Counted from the first letter of the stretch, positions 17,785-25,073 are shown. The stretch: 64,000 bases of DNA from JBDHWG01 sp039810085 (GCA_039810085.1 JBDHWG010000003.1:218582-282581); one strand, 5' to 3'. Numbers and translations: made by a program. Notes: a model not told the origin generated them from the sequence alone.

Positions 17785-18432
17785 CTAAAACAAGGATAGC
17801 TGAGTCGGCGGCGTTTCGTCCGGCCCCTTGTCGTCCCCCGGCTTCGGCTGCGCCTCTTCCTTTTCCAGCGCCGCGAGGAGGCGCGGAATCTTCGCAAAAT
17901 CCTCCTCGATCTGCCGCTTGACCTCCGGGCTGCGCAGGCCCGCCGCCGGGTGGTACATCGTCATCACCACATAGTCACCGCAGCGCCGCGCCCGCCCGTG
18001 CACCTGGCTAATCTTGAGGCCCGCGCCGCAGAACCAGGCCATGCTGAAACGGCCCAGGGTGATGATGACCTTGGGCTGGATGAGGGCGAGTTGCTGCTCC
18101 AGCCACGTCTTGCACGCCTCGATCTCGGCGGGCAGCGGGTCGCGGTTGCCCGGCGGACGCGACTTCACCACATTTGTTATGTAGACATCCTCGCGCTTCA
18201 GCCCCGCCAGCCCAAGCAACTCGTTGAGCCACTGACCCGACGCGCCGACGAATGGGCGGCCGAGCTGGTCCTCGCGCTGCCCCGGCGCTTCGCCGACCAG
18301 CATGATCTGGGCGTCCACCGGCCCCTCGCCCGGCACGGCCTGCGTGCGCGTGCTGCACAGGTCGCACCGCTCGCAGGTGCGAATCTCAGCGTGAAGCTTC
18401 TCCAGGGCCGCGCGACGCTCGCTCAGTTCCAT
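17785..18432 (-). CDS. Uracil-DNA glycosylase, family 4 (Fe-S type)
   Basis: A 215-aa enzyme removing uracil from DNA. It has the N-terminal cysteines CERCDLC (iron-sulfur ligands), GEGPVDAQIMLVGEAPGQRE (motif 1, water-activating loop), GRPFVGASGQWL, the second pair of cysteines at the EIEACKTW and WFCGAG regions, and the MYHPAAGL motif 3 with His. The C-terminus ending in TQLSLF is a likely sliding-clamp-binding (QxxLxxF) peptide. ATG 18432 has AAGG 8 nt upstream; an in-frame ATG seven residues earlier is possible. Confidence 0.92.
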   Translation of the reverse strand: MELSERRAALEKLHAEIRTCERCDLCSTRTQAVPGEGPVDAQIMLVGEAPGQREDQLGRPFVGASGQWLNELLGLAGLKREDVYITNVVKSRPPGNRDPLPAEIEACKTWLEQQLALIQPKVIITLGRFSMAWFCGAGLKISQVHGRARRCGDYVVMTMYHPAAGLRSPEVKRQIEEDFAKIPRLLAALEKEEAQPKPGDDKGPDETPPTQLSLF

Positions 18433-18568
18433 GAGGATATCCTTGTGAGGCAAAGGTTAGGGGCCAGTCAGGTACTCAGCAAAACTCATGCTAGGGAAAC
18501 GACGGCTTGCTAACACTGATAGTAGCGAAGTGCTGGCCTAAAGTCAACCACCAGAATGCGGCAGGATG

Positions 18569-18577
18569 TGGTATAAT
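18569..18577 (+). promoter_or_regulatory. Extended -10 promoter
   Basis: TGGTATAAT, about 52 bp before the ATG of the PaaD-like gene at 18629. No convincing -35 box is present, matching the extended -10 class. Confidence 0.55.
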
Positions 18578-18628
18578 TGGAGTAGGTTTACCTATATGCG
18601 CGGGCGTCAGCGCCGCGAGGAGGCGGCT

Positions 18629-19129
18629 ATGGCAGTCATTCAGGAAGTGGCCGTGACAGAAGAACAGGTCTGGAGCGCCCTCGAGGACGTGAAGGACCCC
18701 GAGATCCCGATGGTGTCCGTGGTCGAGCTAGGCATCGTCCAAAAGATCGAGGTGGAGACGGAGGGGGTGCGCGTGACCATCACGCCGACATTCTCCGGCT
18801 GCCCGGCGATGGATGTGATGCGCCAGGGGATTGCCGACCGGGTCCGCGCCCTGGACGTCGAGGACGTGGAAGTTATCATTTCCTTGACGCCGCGCTGGAC
18901 GTCGGACCGCATCGCTGCGTCGGCACGGGAGCGAATGAAGACTATTGGTCTGGCGCCGCCGGCGAAGCACGGCGGGGAGTTGGACCTGGAGCTATTGCCG
19001 CTGGTAAGATGCCCGTACTGCGGCTCGTCAGACACAGTAATGGAGAACCCGTTCGGGCCTACGCTGTGCCGTGCGCTGCACTACTGCAATTCGTGCCAGC
19101 AGCCCTTCGAGCAGTTCAAGGGCCTGTAA
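18629..19129 (+). CDS. PaaD-like protein (MIP18/DUF59 domain with C-terminal zinc ribbon)
   Basis: A 166-aa protein. The DUF59/MIP18 domain (about 10-95) carries VKDPEIPMVSVVELGIV and the conserved FSGCPAMDVMRQGI Cys; the C-terminus has CPYCGS and a later CNSC pair, as in PaaD of the phenylacetyl-CoA epoxidase complex. In paa operons PaaD sits with PaaABCE, but none of those genes is near, so here it may serve general iron-sulfur assembly instead. ATG 18629 has GAGGAGG upstream; the frame is open from 18566 but upstream residues are family-unlike. Confidence 0.85.
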   Translation: MAVIQEVAVTEEQVWSALEDVKDPEIPMVSVVELGIVQKIEVETEGVRVTITPTFSGCPAMDVMRQGIADRVRALDVEDVEVIISLTPRWTSDRIAASARERMKTIGLAPPAKHGGELDLELLPLVRCPYCGSSDTVMENPFGPTLCRALHYCNSCQQPFEQFKGL

Positions 19130-19154
19130 CCCAGGTCGCGCCATTCCCATATCA

Positions 19155-19228
<74 letters not shown>

Positions 19229-19231
19229 CAC

Positions 19232-19262
19232 CGCGCAGCGATGACACCCGTCTCGCTGCGCG
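19232..19262 (+). terminator. Hairpin after tRNA-Val
   Basis: CGCGCAGCGA (19232-19241) pairs perfectly with TCGCTGCGCG (19253-19262), followed by TGTCTTT. It is only a few bases downstream of the tRNA and is the probable terminator; the T-run is weak. Confidence 0.65.
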
Positions 19263-19280
19263 TGTCTTTAGAGAAATAGT

Positions 19281-19338
19281 AACGCAGAGGCGCAGAGAAA
19301 AGAACAAATCCGATCTTCTCCCTTTGCGTCTTTGCGTT
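19281..19338. repeat. Dispersed palindromic repeat, AACGCAGAGGCGCAGAG family
   Basis: AACGCAGAGGCGCAGAG facing CTTTGCGTCTTTGCGTT around an A-rich/C-rich loop. It is one of at least five copies in this window and lies between the tRNA and the DUF2207 gene. Confidence 0.75.
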
Positions 19339-19362
19339 TCAACCCATTCTTAAAGAGAGGCT

Positions 19363-21063
19363 ATGGTTAGGGAAACTATGCGTCACGTAAGACCCTGGCT
19401 GATTATCCTTGCTCTGTGCGCCCTTGCGCTAGGTGCTGTATCGACGGCATCAGCCGCCAAGTCGTATACCGCCGACCGCTACGACGTGGACATCGACGTG
19501 GCGTCGAACGGCTCGGCCACCGTGACCGAGACCATCACGTTCCGCTTCTCCGGCGGGCCGTTCACCTTCGCGTTCCGCGGCATCCCGACACGCTACACCG
19601 GCGGCCTGAGCGCGTTCGAGGTCGAGGAGGAGGGCCGCGCCTACACACCAGGCAGTGGCCCAGGCACTTTCCAGATAGACCGGGCGCAAAGCAGCACCGA
19701 GATTCGCTGGTACTACGAGCCGACGACCGACTCGGCGCGGACGTTTACCCTGCGCTACAAGGTGGCCGACCTCGTTCGGCTTGACGAGGGCCAGGCCAAC
19801 GTGCGCTGGGGCGCTGTCCCGCCCAACCACGACTACGCCATCGCTGCTAGCCGCGTGACAGTTCGGCTGCCGCAAGGCGCGAACACCCTGCGCACCCAGA
19901 CCTGGGAGCACGACGGCGACGTCCAGGCGAACGGCACGGTGACGACGTTCGAGGCGTCGAACATCGCTCCCAACGAGCAGTTCGTCGTCGGCGTCTGGGC
20001 GCCCCTCGCGGCCTTCAGCAACGTGCCACCAACGTGGCAGCGCGAGGACGAGGCGCGGGCAGCCCAGCAGCCGCTGCAAATCATGCTGATGACACTATTG
20101 TCCGGCGCAACGGTGCTCCTCGGCGCGCTGGGCTTACTCGCGCTGTACCGCCAGGCCCCGCGGACGCCCCGCGCTCCAAAGGAAGGCCCGCGCTACAGCC
20201 CGCCCGACAACTTGCCGCCGGCGCTGGCCGCCTCCATCGTGCGTGGCGGCTACGCGACGGGCACGCCCCTGGCGACGCTGTTCGACCTGGCGGAGCGGGG
20301 CATCCTGCGCCTCGAAGAGATTCCCAAGGGCCACGGCATCTTCGACCGGCCCGATTTCGCCCTGATCCGCGAAGATACCAACGTGACACTCGCACCGTTC
20401 GAGCAGGCCGTCCTGGACGCGGCGTATGCCAAGGCGAATAACCCGACGACCGTGACGTCGCGCGACTTAGCGAAGGGCCTTCAGTCCGGCCAGCGCGCCA
20501 TCAAGAAGGCGGTCGAAGCGAGTCTGACCGAGCTGAGCCTGCTCGACCCGGCCCGCGCTGCCGTCAGCCGGCGCATCACCATTGTCGGCGTCGTCCTGCT
20601 CGCGCTCATCGTCGTGCCGGTGGCGCTGACCTTGCTCTTTGGACCGGCAGCCATCATTCTTGCTGCGACACTGTTTCTGCTTGGCATGGCCGCGGTCATC
20701 CTGGGCGCGTCGCTCTCCAAGCGCACAGCAACGGGTGAGGTCGAGGCGGCGGCGTGGGGCGCATTCGAGGCGCACCTCAAGCAAGTCGCCGACGGCAAGA
20801 CGCCGGAGCAGCCGGAGATCATGGAACCGTACCTGCCGTATGCCACAGCGTTCGGCCTCGAAAAGAAGTGGGCGAAGCGGTTCGAGCTGGCCCACGCGCC
20901 AACGCCGGCCTGGTTCCACGCCAGCAGCGGGGGCAGCGCGAACTGGTCCGGGTTCGTTGTGGCGGTGAATGCCGCATCCAGCTCGGCGGGCGCGTCGAGC
21001 GCGGCCGCCGGAGCCGCGGCCGCCGGCGGGGCGGCCGGTGGTGGCTCCAGCGGCGCGGGGTAA
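19363..21063 (+). CDS. DUF2207 domain-containing membrane protein
   Basis: A 566-aa protein. Signal peptide (about 5-32: LIILALCALALGAVSTASAA), an extracellular DUF2207 beta-sandwich (about 35-220, with YTADRYDVDIDVASNGSATV), a membrane segment (about 238-262), a cytoplasmic portion, two more hydrophobic segments (about 405-450), and a low-complexity tail of Gly/Ala/Ser. DUF2207 proteins are secreted or membrane proteins of unknown function common in Chloroflexota and Actinobacteria. An alternative ATG is at 19378. The Gly/Ser/Ala tail resembles that of other family members. Confidence 0.88.
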   Translation: MVRETMRHVRPWLIILALCALALGAVSTASAAKSYTADRYDVDIDVASNGSATVTETITFRFSGGPFTFAFRGIPTRYTGGLSAFEVEEEGRAYTPGSGPGTFQIDRAQSSTEIRWYYEPTTDSARTFTLRYKVADLVRLDEGQANVRWGAVPPNHDYAIAASRVTVRLPQGANTLRTQTWEHDGDVQANGTVTTFEASNIAPNEQFVVGVWAPLAAFSNVPPTWQREDEARAAQQPLQIMLMTLLSGATVLLGALGLLALYRQAPRTPRAPKEGPRYSPPDNLPPALAASIVRGGYATGTPLATLFDLAERGILRLEEIPKGHGIFDRPDFALIREDTNVTLAPFEQAVLDAAYAKANNPTTVTSRDLAKGLQSGQRAIKKAVEASLTELSLLDPARAAVSRRITIVGVVLLALIVVPVALTLLFGPAAIILAATLFLLGMAAVILGASLSKRTATGEVEAAAWGAFEAHLKQVADGKTPEQPEIMEPYLPYATAFGLEKKWAKRFELAHAPTPAWFHASSGGSANWSGFVVAVNAASSSAGASSAAAGAAAAGGAAGGGSSGAG

Positions 21064-21065
21064 AG

Positions 21066-21266
21066 CTAGGCGGCTACCCTGGGAAAGCGCCGGCAATACC
21101 AGCCCGTGTAGGGCAGCCAGCAGCAGAAGACGCCCGGCTGCGGGCTGTAACAGAACTGCGGCACGATTTCTTGACCGCGGTCGGGACTCCTCGGAGTCCC
21201 GACCGCGCGATAGTGGACGCTAGAACCATACAGCGCGGCTTCGGCTGTAAAACCTGGCATGCTCAT
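21066..21266 (-). CDS. Putative RiPP precursor peptide A
   Basis: A 66-aa peptide, last gene of a minus-strand operon. It shares with two neighbours the N-terminal block MSMPGFTAEAALY, a likely leader recognised by maturation enzymes. The C-terminal core is different from the others: aromatic and Cys-rich (CYSPQPGVFCCW, then YTGWYC), ending RRFPRVAA, with four Cys. An AAAGGAG site lies 8 nt before the ATG at 21266. Residues AVGTPRSPDR are encoded by a palindrome (21176-21207) that looks inserted into the gene. RiPP assignment is inferred from the paralogous leader and adjacent protease and radical SAM genes. Confidence 0.7.
   Translation of the reverse strand: MSMPGFTAEAALYGSSVHYRAVGTPRSPDRGQEIVPQFCYSPQPGVFCCWLPYTGWYCRRFPRVAA
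21176..21207. repeat. 32-bp perfect palindrome inside a precursor gene
   Basis: CGCGGTCGGGACTCC, a TC loop, then its perfect 15-bp complement ending at 21207. It sits inside the precursor A reading frame and keeps that frame open. Palindromes of this type are otherwise intergenic, so insertion of a repeat into the gene is the simplest reading. Confidence 0.85.
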
Positions 21267-21297
21267 TAGCTCGTCTCCTTTCCCGACCACGCTTCCG

Positions 21298-21555
21298 TTA
21301 GTGGCAACATCTGTGGCGGCAAGCCGCACGGCAAGCAGCCGCGGCGCGCAGGCAACTGGCACGTGCCTGCGGGTTGGGAAGGTCCCAGCAATCCGAGGGA
21401 TCGATGCATAGATCAACACAGTTGCTCAGGCAAGTCGGGTTGCAATGGTAGGCGGGCTGTACCACCGCCCCAACCTGGTCTATGCTCCCTGCCTGACGGT
21501 ATTGTTGGCGCGTCGTGTAGAGCGACGCGTCCGCCGTAAACCCTGGCATACTCAT
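21298..21555 (-). CDS. Putative RiPP precursor peptide B
   Basis: An 85-aa peptide. Leader MSMPGFTADASLYTTRQQYR, nearly the same as in its neighbours. The C-terminal half contains ten Cys (CNPTCLSNCVDLC, then DCWDLP, and a final CRAACRHRCCH). Precursor C shares the DCW-[DE]-L-P and terminal CRxxCCH-like pattern, so B and C are closer to each other than to A. GGAAAGGAG precedes the ATG at 21555. The Cys spacing suggests thioether, disulfide or metal-binding products; which of these cannot be decided from sequence. Confidence 0.75.
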   Translation of the reverse strand: MSMPGFTADASLYTTRQQYRQAGSIDQVGAVVQPAYHCNPTCLSNCVDLCIDPSDCWDLPNPQARASCLRAAAACRAACRHRCCH

Positions 21556-21618
21556 CGGGTCGTCTCCTTTCCAGCCATGCCCTTTGCTGCAGGACCTGGC
21601 TGCGTCGCCAGGCTTCCG

Positions 21619-21864
21619 TTAGTGACAACACTCGCGCCGGCACATGGCCCTGTAAGCCCTCTGGATAGCGCCGCAGTTCGCGCCCGGTGGGAGTTCCCAG
21701 CAGTCGGGCATACCGTCGAGGCAGTCGCCCAGGCATTCTAGATCGCAGTGAGGCAGTATTGTCTGTGGCACGATCATATCACCTGGTTCGAAGCTGCTAG
21801 CCTGCCAGTATTGTTCGCTCGTCATGTAGAGCGACGCTTCGGCCGTAAACCCTGGCATCGTCAT
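21619..21864 (-). CDS. Putative RiPP precursor peptide C
   Basis: An 81-aa peptide, first of three in order of transcription. It starts MTMPGFTAEASLYMTSEQYW, followed by a spacer and a core with eight Cys (HCDLECLGDCLDGMPDCWEL, then an Ala-rich helix, then CRRECCH). ATG 21864 is preferred because AAAGGAG is 9 nt upstream; an in-frame ATG at 21873 abuts the Shine-Dalgarno and one at 21903 lies inside the upstream gene's end. It begins 28 nt after the stop of the PatG-like gene, so expression follows the maturation enzymes on one mRNA. Confidence 0.75.
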   Translation of the reverse strand: MTMPGFTAEASLYMTSEQYWQASSFEPGDMIVPQTILPHCDLECLGDCLDGMPDCWELPPGANCGAIQRAYRAMCRRECCH

Positions 21865-21892
21865 GATGTCCATCTCCTTTCGCGTCTGCACT

Positions 21893-22756
21893 TCATAGCT
21901 CATAGAAGGGCGACAGCTTGGTTACCAGGAACGGGAACTCCTCGGTGACGTCGACGCGCACAAAGTACCTGTCCATGACATCGGTCTGGCGGTTGGTGTA
22001 GGAGAAGATGACGTCGACGACGTTGCGCACGCCGCTCAGGCGCGATGGCCGTACCTCCACACCGGTGAGCGAGAAGTTGCGCCCGAACAGATCGGTCGTC
22101 TGAGCGTAGATGTTGGGGTAACGCACCGCCAGGTAGTTGAGCGCGCGGTGCTCGTCGGTCGCGCCCGCGTTGTCGGCCATCAGCATAATCCGGTCGAACA
22201 GCTCGCCGGCCGCCGGCTCAAACTGCTCGGCCGCCATGTGCTCCGGCCGCGGGATCGCGCTGATGAGCGCGTTGCGGTCGAAGGACCACACCTGGTCGAC
22301 GACGACAATCGGCGCCTGGAGGCCGTTGCACTGCTGCGGCGACGCCATACCGCCTCGTATGCCTACAACGACATCCAGGTCGTTGCGCTGCGGCTCCGCG
22401 CGAATTGCCTCTAGCAGCAAGTCCAGGTCGGCCGGGTCGCCCGGCACGAGAATGTACGTCTCCAGGCCCTCGATGGTCAGCACCCAGCATAGCTGGCGGG
22501 CCAGGTAGCGATTCTGGCGCTGCGAGAGCACAGCGTGAAACGCCTGGCGGTCGGTTCGACCGGCGGTCTCCGCGCGCCCCGTTGCCTGGGCAAATTCCCG
22601 TTCGACGCCCAGGCTAGGGAAGCGCGCTTCGATACGCCCAATGGCAAACACATAGGCGGGAGCGCTGCCCATGCCCTCGGATGCAGCGCCCCCTCCACAC
22701 GTCGCGCAAGTACCCCCATCAAGCTGAGGCGAAGATATCATCTGCGGTGGTTCCAT
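21893..22756 (-). CDS. PatG C-terminal-like protein (cyanobactin maturation family domain)
   Basis: A 287-aa protein. After a short N-terminal tail with CATCGGG, residues about 33 on read AYVFAIGRIEARFPSLGVER, then AFHAVLSQRQNRYLARQLCW, GLETYILVPGDPADLDLLLE, and end FSYTNRQTDVMDRYFVRVDV-TEEFPFLV. This resembles the non-protease domain that follows the subtilisin domain in PatG-type cyanobactin proteins (recognition from memory of the family). Here it is a separate gene rather than fused to a protease. ATG 22756 has AAGGAG 9 nt upstream; the longer frame to 22873 overlaps the 72-aa gene and lacks support. A docking or partner role in processing the three precursors is inferred. Confidence 0.7.
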   Translation of the reverse strand: MEPPQMISSPQLDGGTCATCGGGAASEGMGSAPAYVFAIGRIEARFPSLGVEREFAQATGRAETAGRTDRQAFHAVLSQRQNRYLARQLCWVLTIEGLETYILVPGDPADLDLLLEAIRAEPQRNDLDVVVGIRGGMASPQQCNGLQAPIVVVDQVWSFDRNALISAIPRPEHMAAEQFEPAAGELFDRIMLMADNAGATDEHRALNYLAVRYPNIYAQTTDLFGRNFSLTGVEVRPSRLSGVRNVVDVIFSYTNRQTDVMDRYFVRVDVTEEFPFLVTKLSPFYEL

Positions 22757-22800
22757 GCATCTTCTCCTTGTGGCAGCAGTACATCCCTGCGCCGCTGCCT

Positions 22801-23019
22801 CTACCTCTCCCGACGCCCGGAGAACACCATCCAGCGGTTCAACGCCGCCGCGCGTTGCGCACAGTCTCCACATGGAGCAATGCCCATCGCGGACGTGGCG
22901 CGCTTCACAACGTCGCCCAGGCCGATCTCCTCATCGACGATAAACCCCGGCAGCCGCACGCGATGCGGCTCGCGTGCCTGTCCAGCCGCAGCCGGCTCAC
23001 TTGTGCCCCGCTCTGTCAT
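22801..23019 (-). CDS. 72-aa CxxC protein of RiPP-like cluster
   Basis: A small basic protein with an excellent AAGGAG site 7 nt before the ATG. The start overlaps the protease stop by 3 nt, so the two genes are translationally coupled. Residues 28-66 contain VDEEIGLGDVVKRATSAMGI, then a C50-x-x-C53 pair and AAALNRWMVF. It lacks the precursor leader motif, so it is probably not itself a substrate. It may be a carrier, recognition or metal-binding partner; the family is unknown to me. Upstream frame to 23154 is antisense to nothing and poorly supported. Confidence 0.7.
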   Translation of the reverse strand: MTERGTSEPAAAGQAREPHRVRLPGFIVDEEIGLGDVVKRATSAMGIAPCGDCAQRAAALNRWMVFSGRRER

Positions 23020-23942
23020 GTCTTCTCCTTCTTCATCGCCTGATAGGCTGCCCACGCATCGAGCAGGGGCGGGACGATGACGGCGCGACGCCGCGTGGCG
23101 TGGGTCATCGCGAGCTTTATCTCTCCGGCCGTCGCGGTCGGGAATTCCGACCACAGGAGCGCCGCTGCCCCCGTCACAAACGGAGCCGCTACACTCGTCC
23201 CGCCCATCATCATCGGCTGGGTATCGACACCGAGGCTAGTCACGTCTGCACCCGCCGCGCCCAGCCCTCGTCGTCCAATCGACTCGCCGAAGTTCGACAT
23301 AGCCAGCGGGCGGCCCTGGAGGTCATAACCCACCACCGGGATCACCCAGGGATGCCGCGTGATCGCGGAACTCCCCAGCGTACCCTGGTTGCCGGCCGCC
23401 GCGACGACGATCACGCCACGCCGGGTTGCATAGTCCAACGCGTCCTGGAGCCTGCGATGGGAGCCGGACGAGGGTTGCGCCAGGGCGAGGCTCAAGTTCA
23501 ACACGCGCGCCCCGGCCTCGATGCAATCGATAATCGCAGCCGCCAGGTCCTCGGGCGTGGCGCTCGGCATCGAGCTGTTCGCCGTCGTTGTCTCGCCGAA
23601 AATGGGCCGCACGAGGAGGGTGCAGCCCGAGCAAAGCGCAGGAGCAGTCGAGCCGCGCGCGGCACAAAGAATGCCCGCTACAAAAGTACCATGTTGACAG
23701 GCGATGCTGTCCGACTGCGCGCACGCTGCTCGTCCTGCTTCGCCTACCGGCCGGATGTTCTCTCGCACGAGGTCAGGATGCTCCAGGGCCACCGGCCCAT
23801 CCAGCAGCCCAATCACGATCTCGGCGCGGCCGCTGGTTCGGTTCACCAGCAGGTTGAGCTTAACAAGCTCCAGTGGGTCCATGTCTCTCGGCTTGTCAAT
23901 GCGCTGCCGAAATCGTGCGATTCCGGCGGCCTCGTACAGCAT
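23016..23942 (-). CDS. Subtilisin-family (S8) serine protease, PatA-like
   Basis: A 308-aa protease with the complete catalytic triad: D48 (IGLLDGPV), H84 (CQHGTFVAG) and S250 (GGTSVAAPFV), plus oxyanion N185 (AAGNQG). No signal peptide or pro-domain is seen, so it should be cytoplasmic, as in cyanobactin PatA-type proteases that remove leader sequences. Several Cys around the active site (C74, C82, C93, C104, C107) are unusual for the family. ATG 23942 begins 8 nt after the radical SAM stop; the open frame to 24038 overlaps that gene and is not needed. Confidence 0.82.
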   Translation of the reverse strand: MLYEAAGIARFRQRIDKPRDMDPLELVKLNLLVNRTSGRAEIVIGLLDGPVALEHPDLVRENIRPVGEAGRAACAQSDSIACQHGTFVAGILCAARGSTAPALCSGCTLLVRPIFGETTTANSSMPSATPEDLAAAIIDCIEAGARVLNLSLALAQPSSGSHRRLQDALDYATRRGVIVVAAAGNQGTLGSSAITRHPWVIPVVGYDLQGRPLAMSNFGESIGRRGLGAAGADVTSLGVDTQPMMMGGTSVAAPFVTGAAALLWSEFPTATAGEIKLAMTHATRRRAVIVPPLLDAWAAYQAMKKEKT

Positions 23943-23949
23943 GGAAAAG

Positions 23950-24669
23950 CTAACCCTGGCGTATCGGCGCTTCGAGGGCGGCCCTGACAATGACCTCCTC
24001 CGGCGTCGGGATACCGAGAGGGAATACTTCCAGGCCACGGAGGGTGGCCGACTGCAATCCTAGCAGCCTATCCACGACCTCTTCGAGGGGGTGAATCTGG
24101 AGCAGCCGCGCGCCTTGCTCGGCGGCAAACTGGGCGACCCACTCCATCTCGTGGAGATTGTGCTGGGTAAGAGTGAAGATGAACCCGAAGGGGATACCAG
24201 CATGGCGCAGCCCATCCAGGCGTGCGGACATTTGCTCGAAGGCGCGCGGCGCCGCGCGAACACGGTTGTGGGACTCGGGAATGCCGTCTAGGCTGATGGC
24301 GAGGAGGTCCACCCGGCTGCGCAGCATGTCTAGGCGACGCTTGTCCAGCAGAATCCCGTTCGTCGTCACGGTGGCAAGTAGATTGCAGTGATGGACGTGA
24401 TCGAGGAGTTCGGGGAGCGGCTTGTACAACAGCGGCTCGCCGCCGGAGAACGCGACGACGTTGTACCCTTCAGCGGAGGCGTCGCTGATAGCCTCCCGCA
24501 GAGTAGCGACAGGCAGAGTGTCTCGCTCCTCCGGACTGGAGAACGAGTAGCAATGAGTGCAGCGCAGGTTGCACCGTCGCGTCGGATGAACCTGCACAAC
24601 GCGTGCAGCGCCAGTAGGGCCCACGGCAACTCCGCTATGTAAATTGCAGTACTCAGGTGATGTGCTCAT
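23950..24669 (-). CDS. Radical SAM enzyme, short form
   Basis: A 239-aa protein with the radical SAM cluster motif C33-x3-C37-x2-C40 (PTRRCNLRCTHCYS), the GGEP motif (FSGGEPLLYK) and ISLDG strand, i.e. the core barrel. It ends soon after the barrel and shows no C-terminal SPASM/Twitch cysteines, so it is shorter than most RiPP-modifying radical SAM proteins. The end (PTPEEVIVRAALE) could be native or the result of an old truncation. It is the first gene of the operon behind a consensus promoter. It likely modifies the Cys-rich precursors or cofactors, for example by forming thioether or C-C bonds (inference). Confidence 0.8.
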   Translation of the reverse strand: MSTSPEYCNLHSGVAVGPTGAARVVQVHPTRRCNLRCTHCYSFSSPEERDTLPVATLREAISDASAEGYNVVAFSGGEPLLYKPLPELLDHVHHCNLLATVTTNGILLDKRRLDMLRSRVDLLAISLDGIPESHNRVRAAPRAFEQMSARLDGLRHAGIPFGFIFTLTQHNLHEMEWVAQFAAEQGARLLQIHPLEEVVDRLLGLQSATLRGLEVFPLGIPTPEEVIVRAALEAPIRQG

Positions 24670-24781
24670 CACCGCGACGAGACGACGCTTATCGGAACTC
24701 GTGGCAGATGCGGCGGCAAGCGGAAGAGAGGATGCGCGTCAGAGTGAGAGAAAGATGCATACGCACACGAAGAAGGATATC

Positions 24782-24810
24782 ATTATACCACGAGAAGCGG
24801 CAAATGTCAA
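24782..24810 (-). promoter_or_regulatory. Perfect consensus sigma-70 promoter of the RiPP-like operon
   Basis: On the minus strand: TTGACA (24810-24805), exactly 17 bp spacer, TATAAT (24787-24782). Transcription should start near 24775, giving a leader of about 105 nt before the radical SAM ATG at 24669. The strip from 24811 to 24981 shows no gene; the rest of the gap to clpC holds a terminator-like hairpin. Confidence 0.85.
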
Positions 24811-24981
24811 TACGTCCGCAGCTCTTTTTTGTGAAAATCCGACGAACGGCGCTCTCGAACAAGTGTTCCCGCGTCCGTAAGGTTAGGTAAGGAATCATGC
24901 GCCCGATATCTCTAAACGGTTGAGATTAATCAACATACGTGAGTCGAACACGCTCAACTTTAGAACGAGCTGACGTAGGAG

Positions 24982-25014
24982 ACCCGACAGGTGTTGAATG
25001 ACCTGTCGGGTTTT
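24982..25014 (+). terminator. Terminator-like hairpin upstream of clpC
   Basis: ACCCGACAGGT (24982-24992) pairs with ACCTGTCGGGT (25001-25011) and is followed by TTTG. No gene ends just before it on the plus strand, so it may end a small leader RNA or act as an attenuator 60 bp before clpC. Confidence 0.65.
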
Positions 25015-25073
25015 GCCTAGACGACGCGGGTATAACGAGACAGTTAGTTTCCTTACGAAAGGCTTGACACGCT

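Noticed and set aside
16670..17788. 372-codon plus-strand frame through the methyltransferase and tandem repeat
   Set aside because: It is antisense to the methyltransferase and its second half is the 177-bp repeat translated three times.
22974..23987. 337-codon plus-strand frame opposite the S8 protease
   Set aside because: Antisense to a protease with complete triad; translation lacks family features.
24898..25073. CtsR or CIRCE control site for clpC
   Set aside because: No CIRCE inverted repeat or CtsR direct repeat is visible; only a hairpin with a short T-run.
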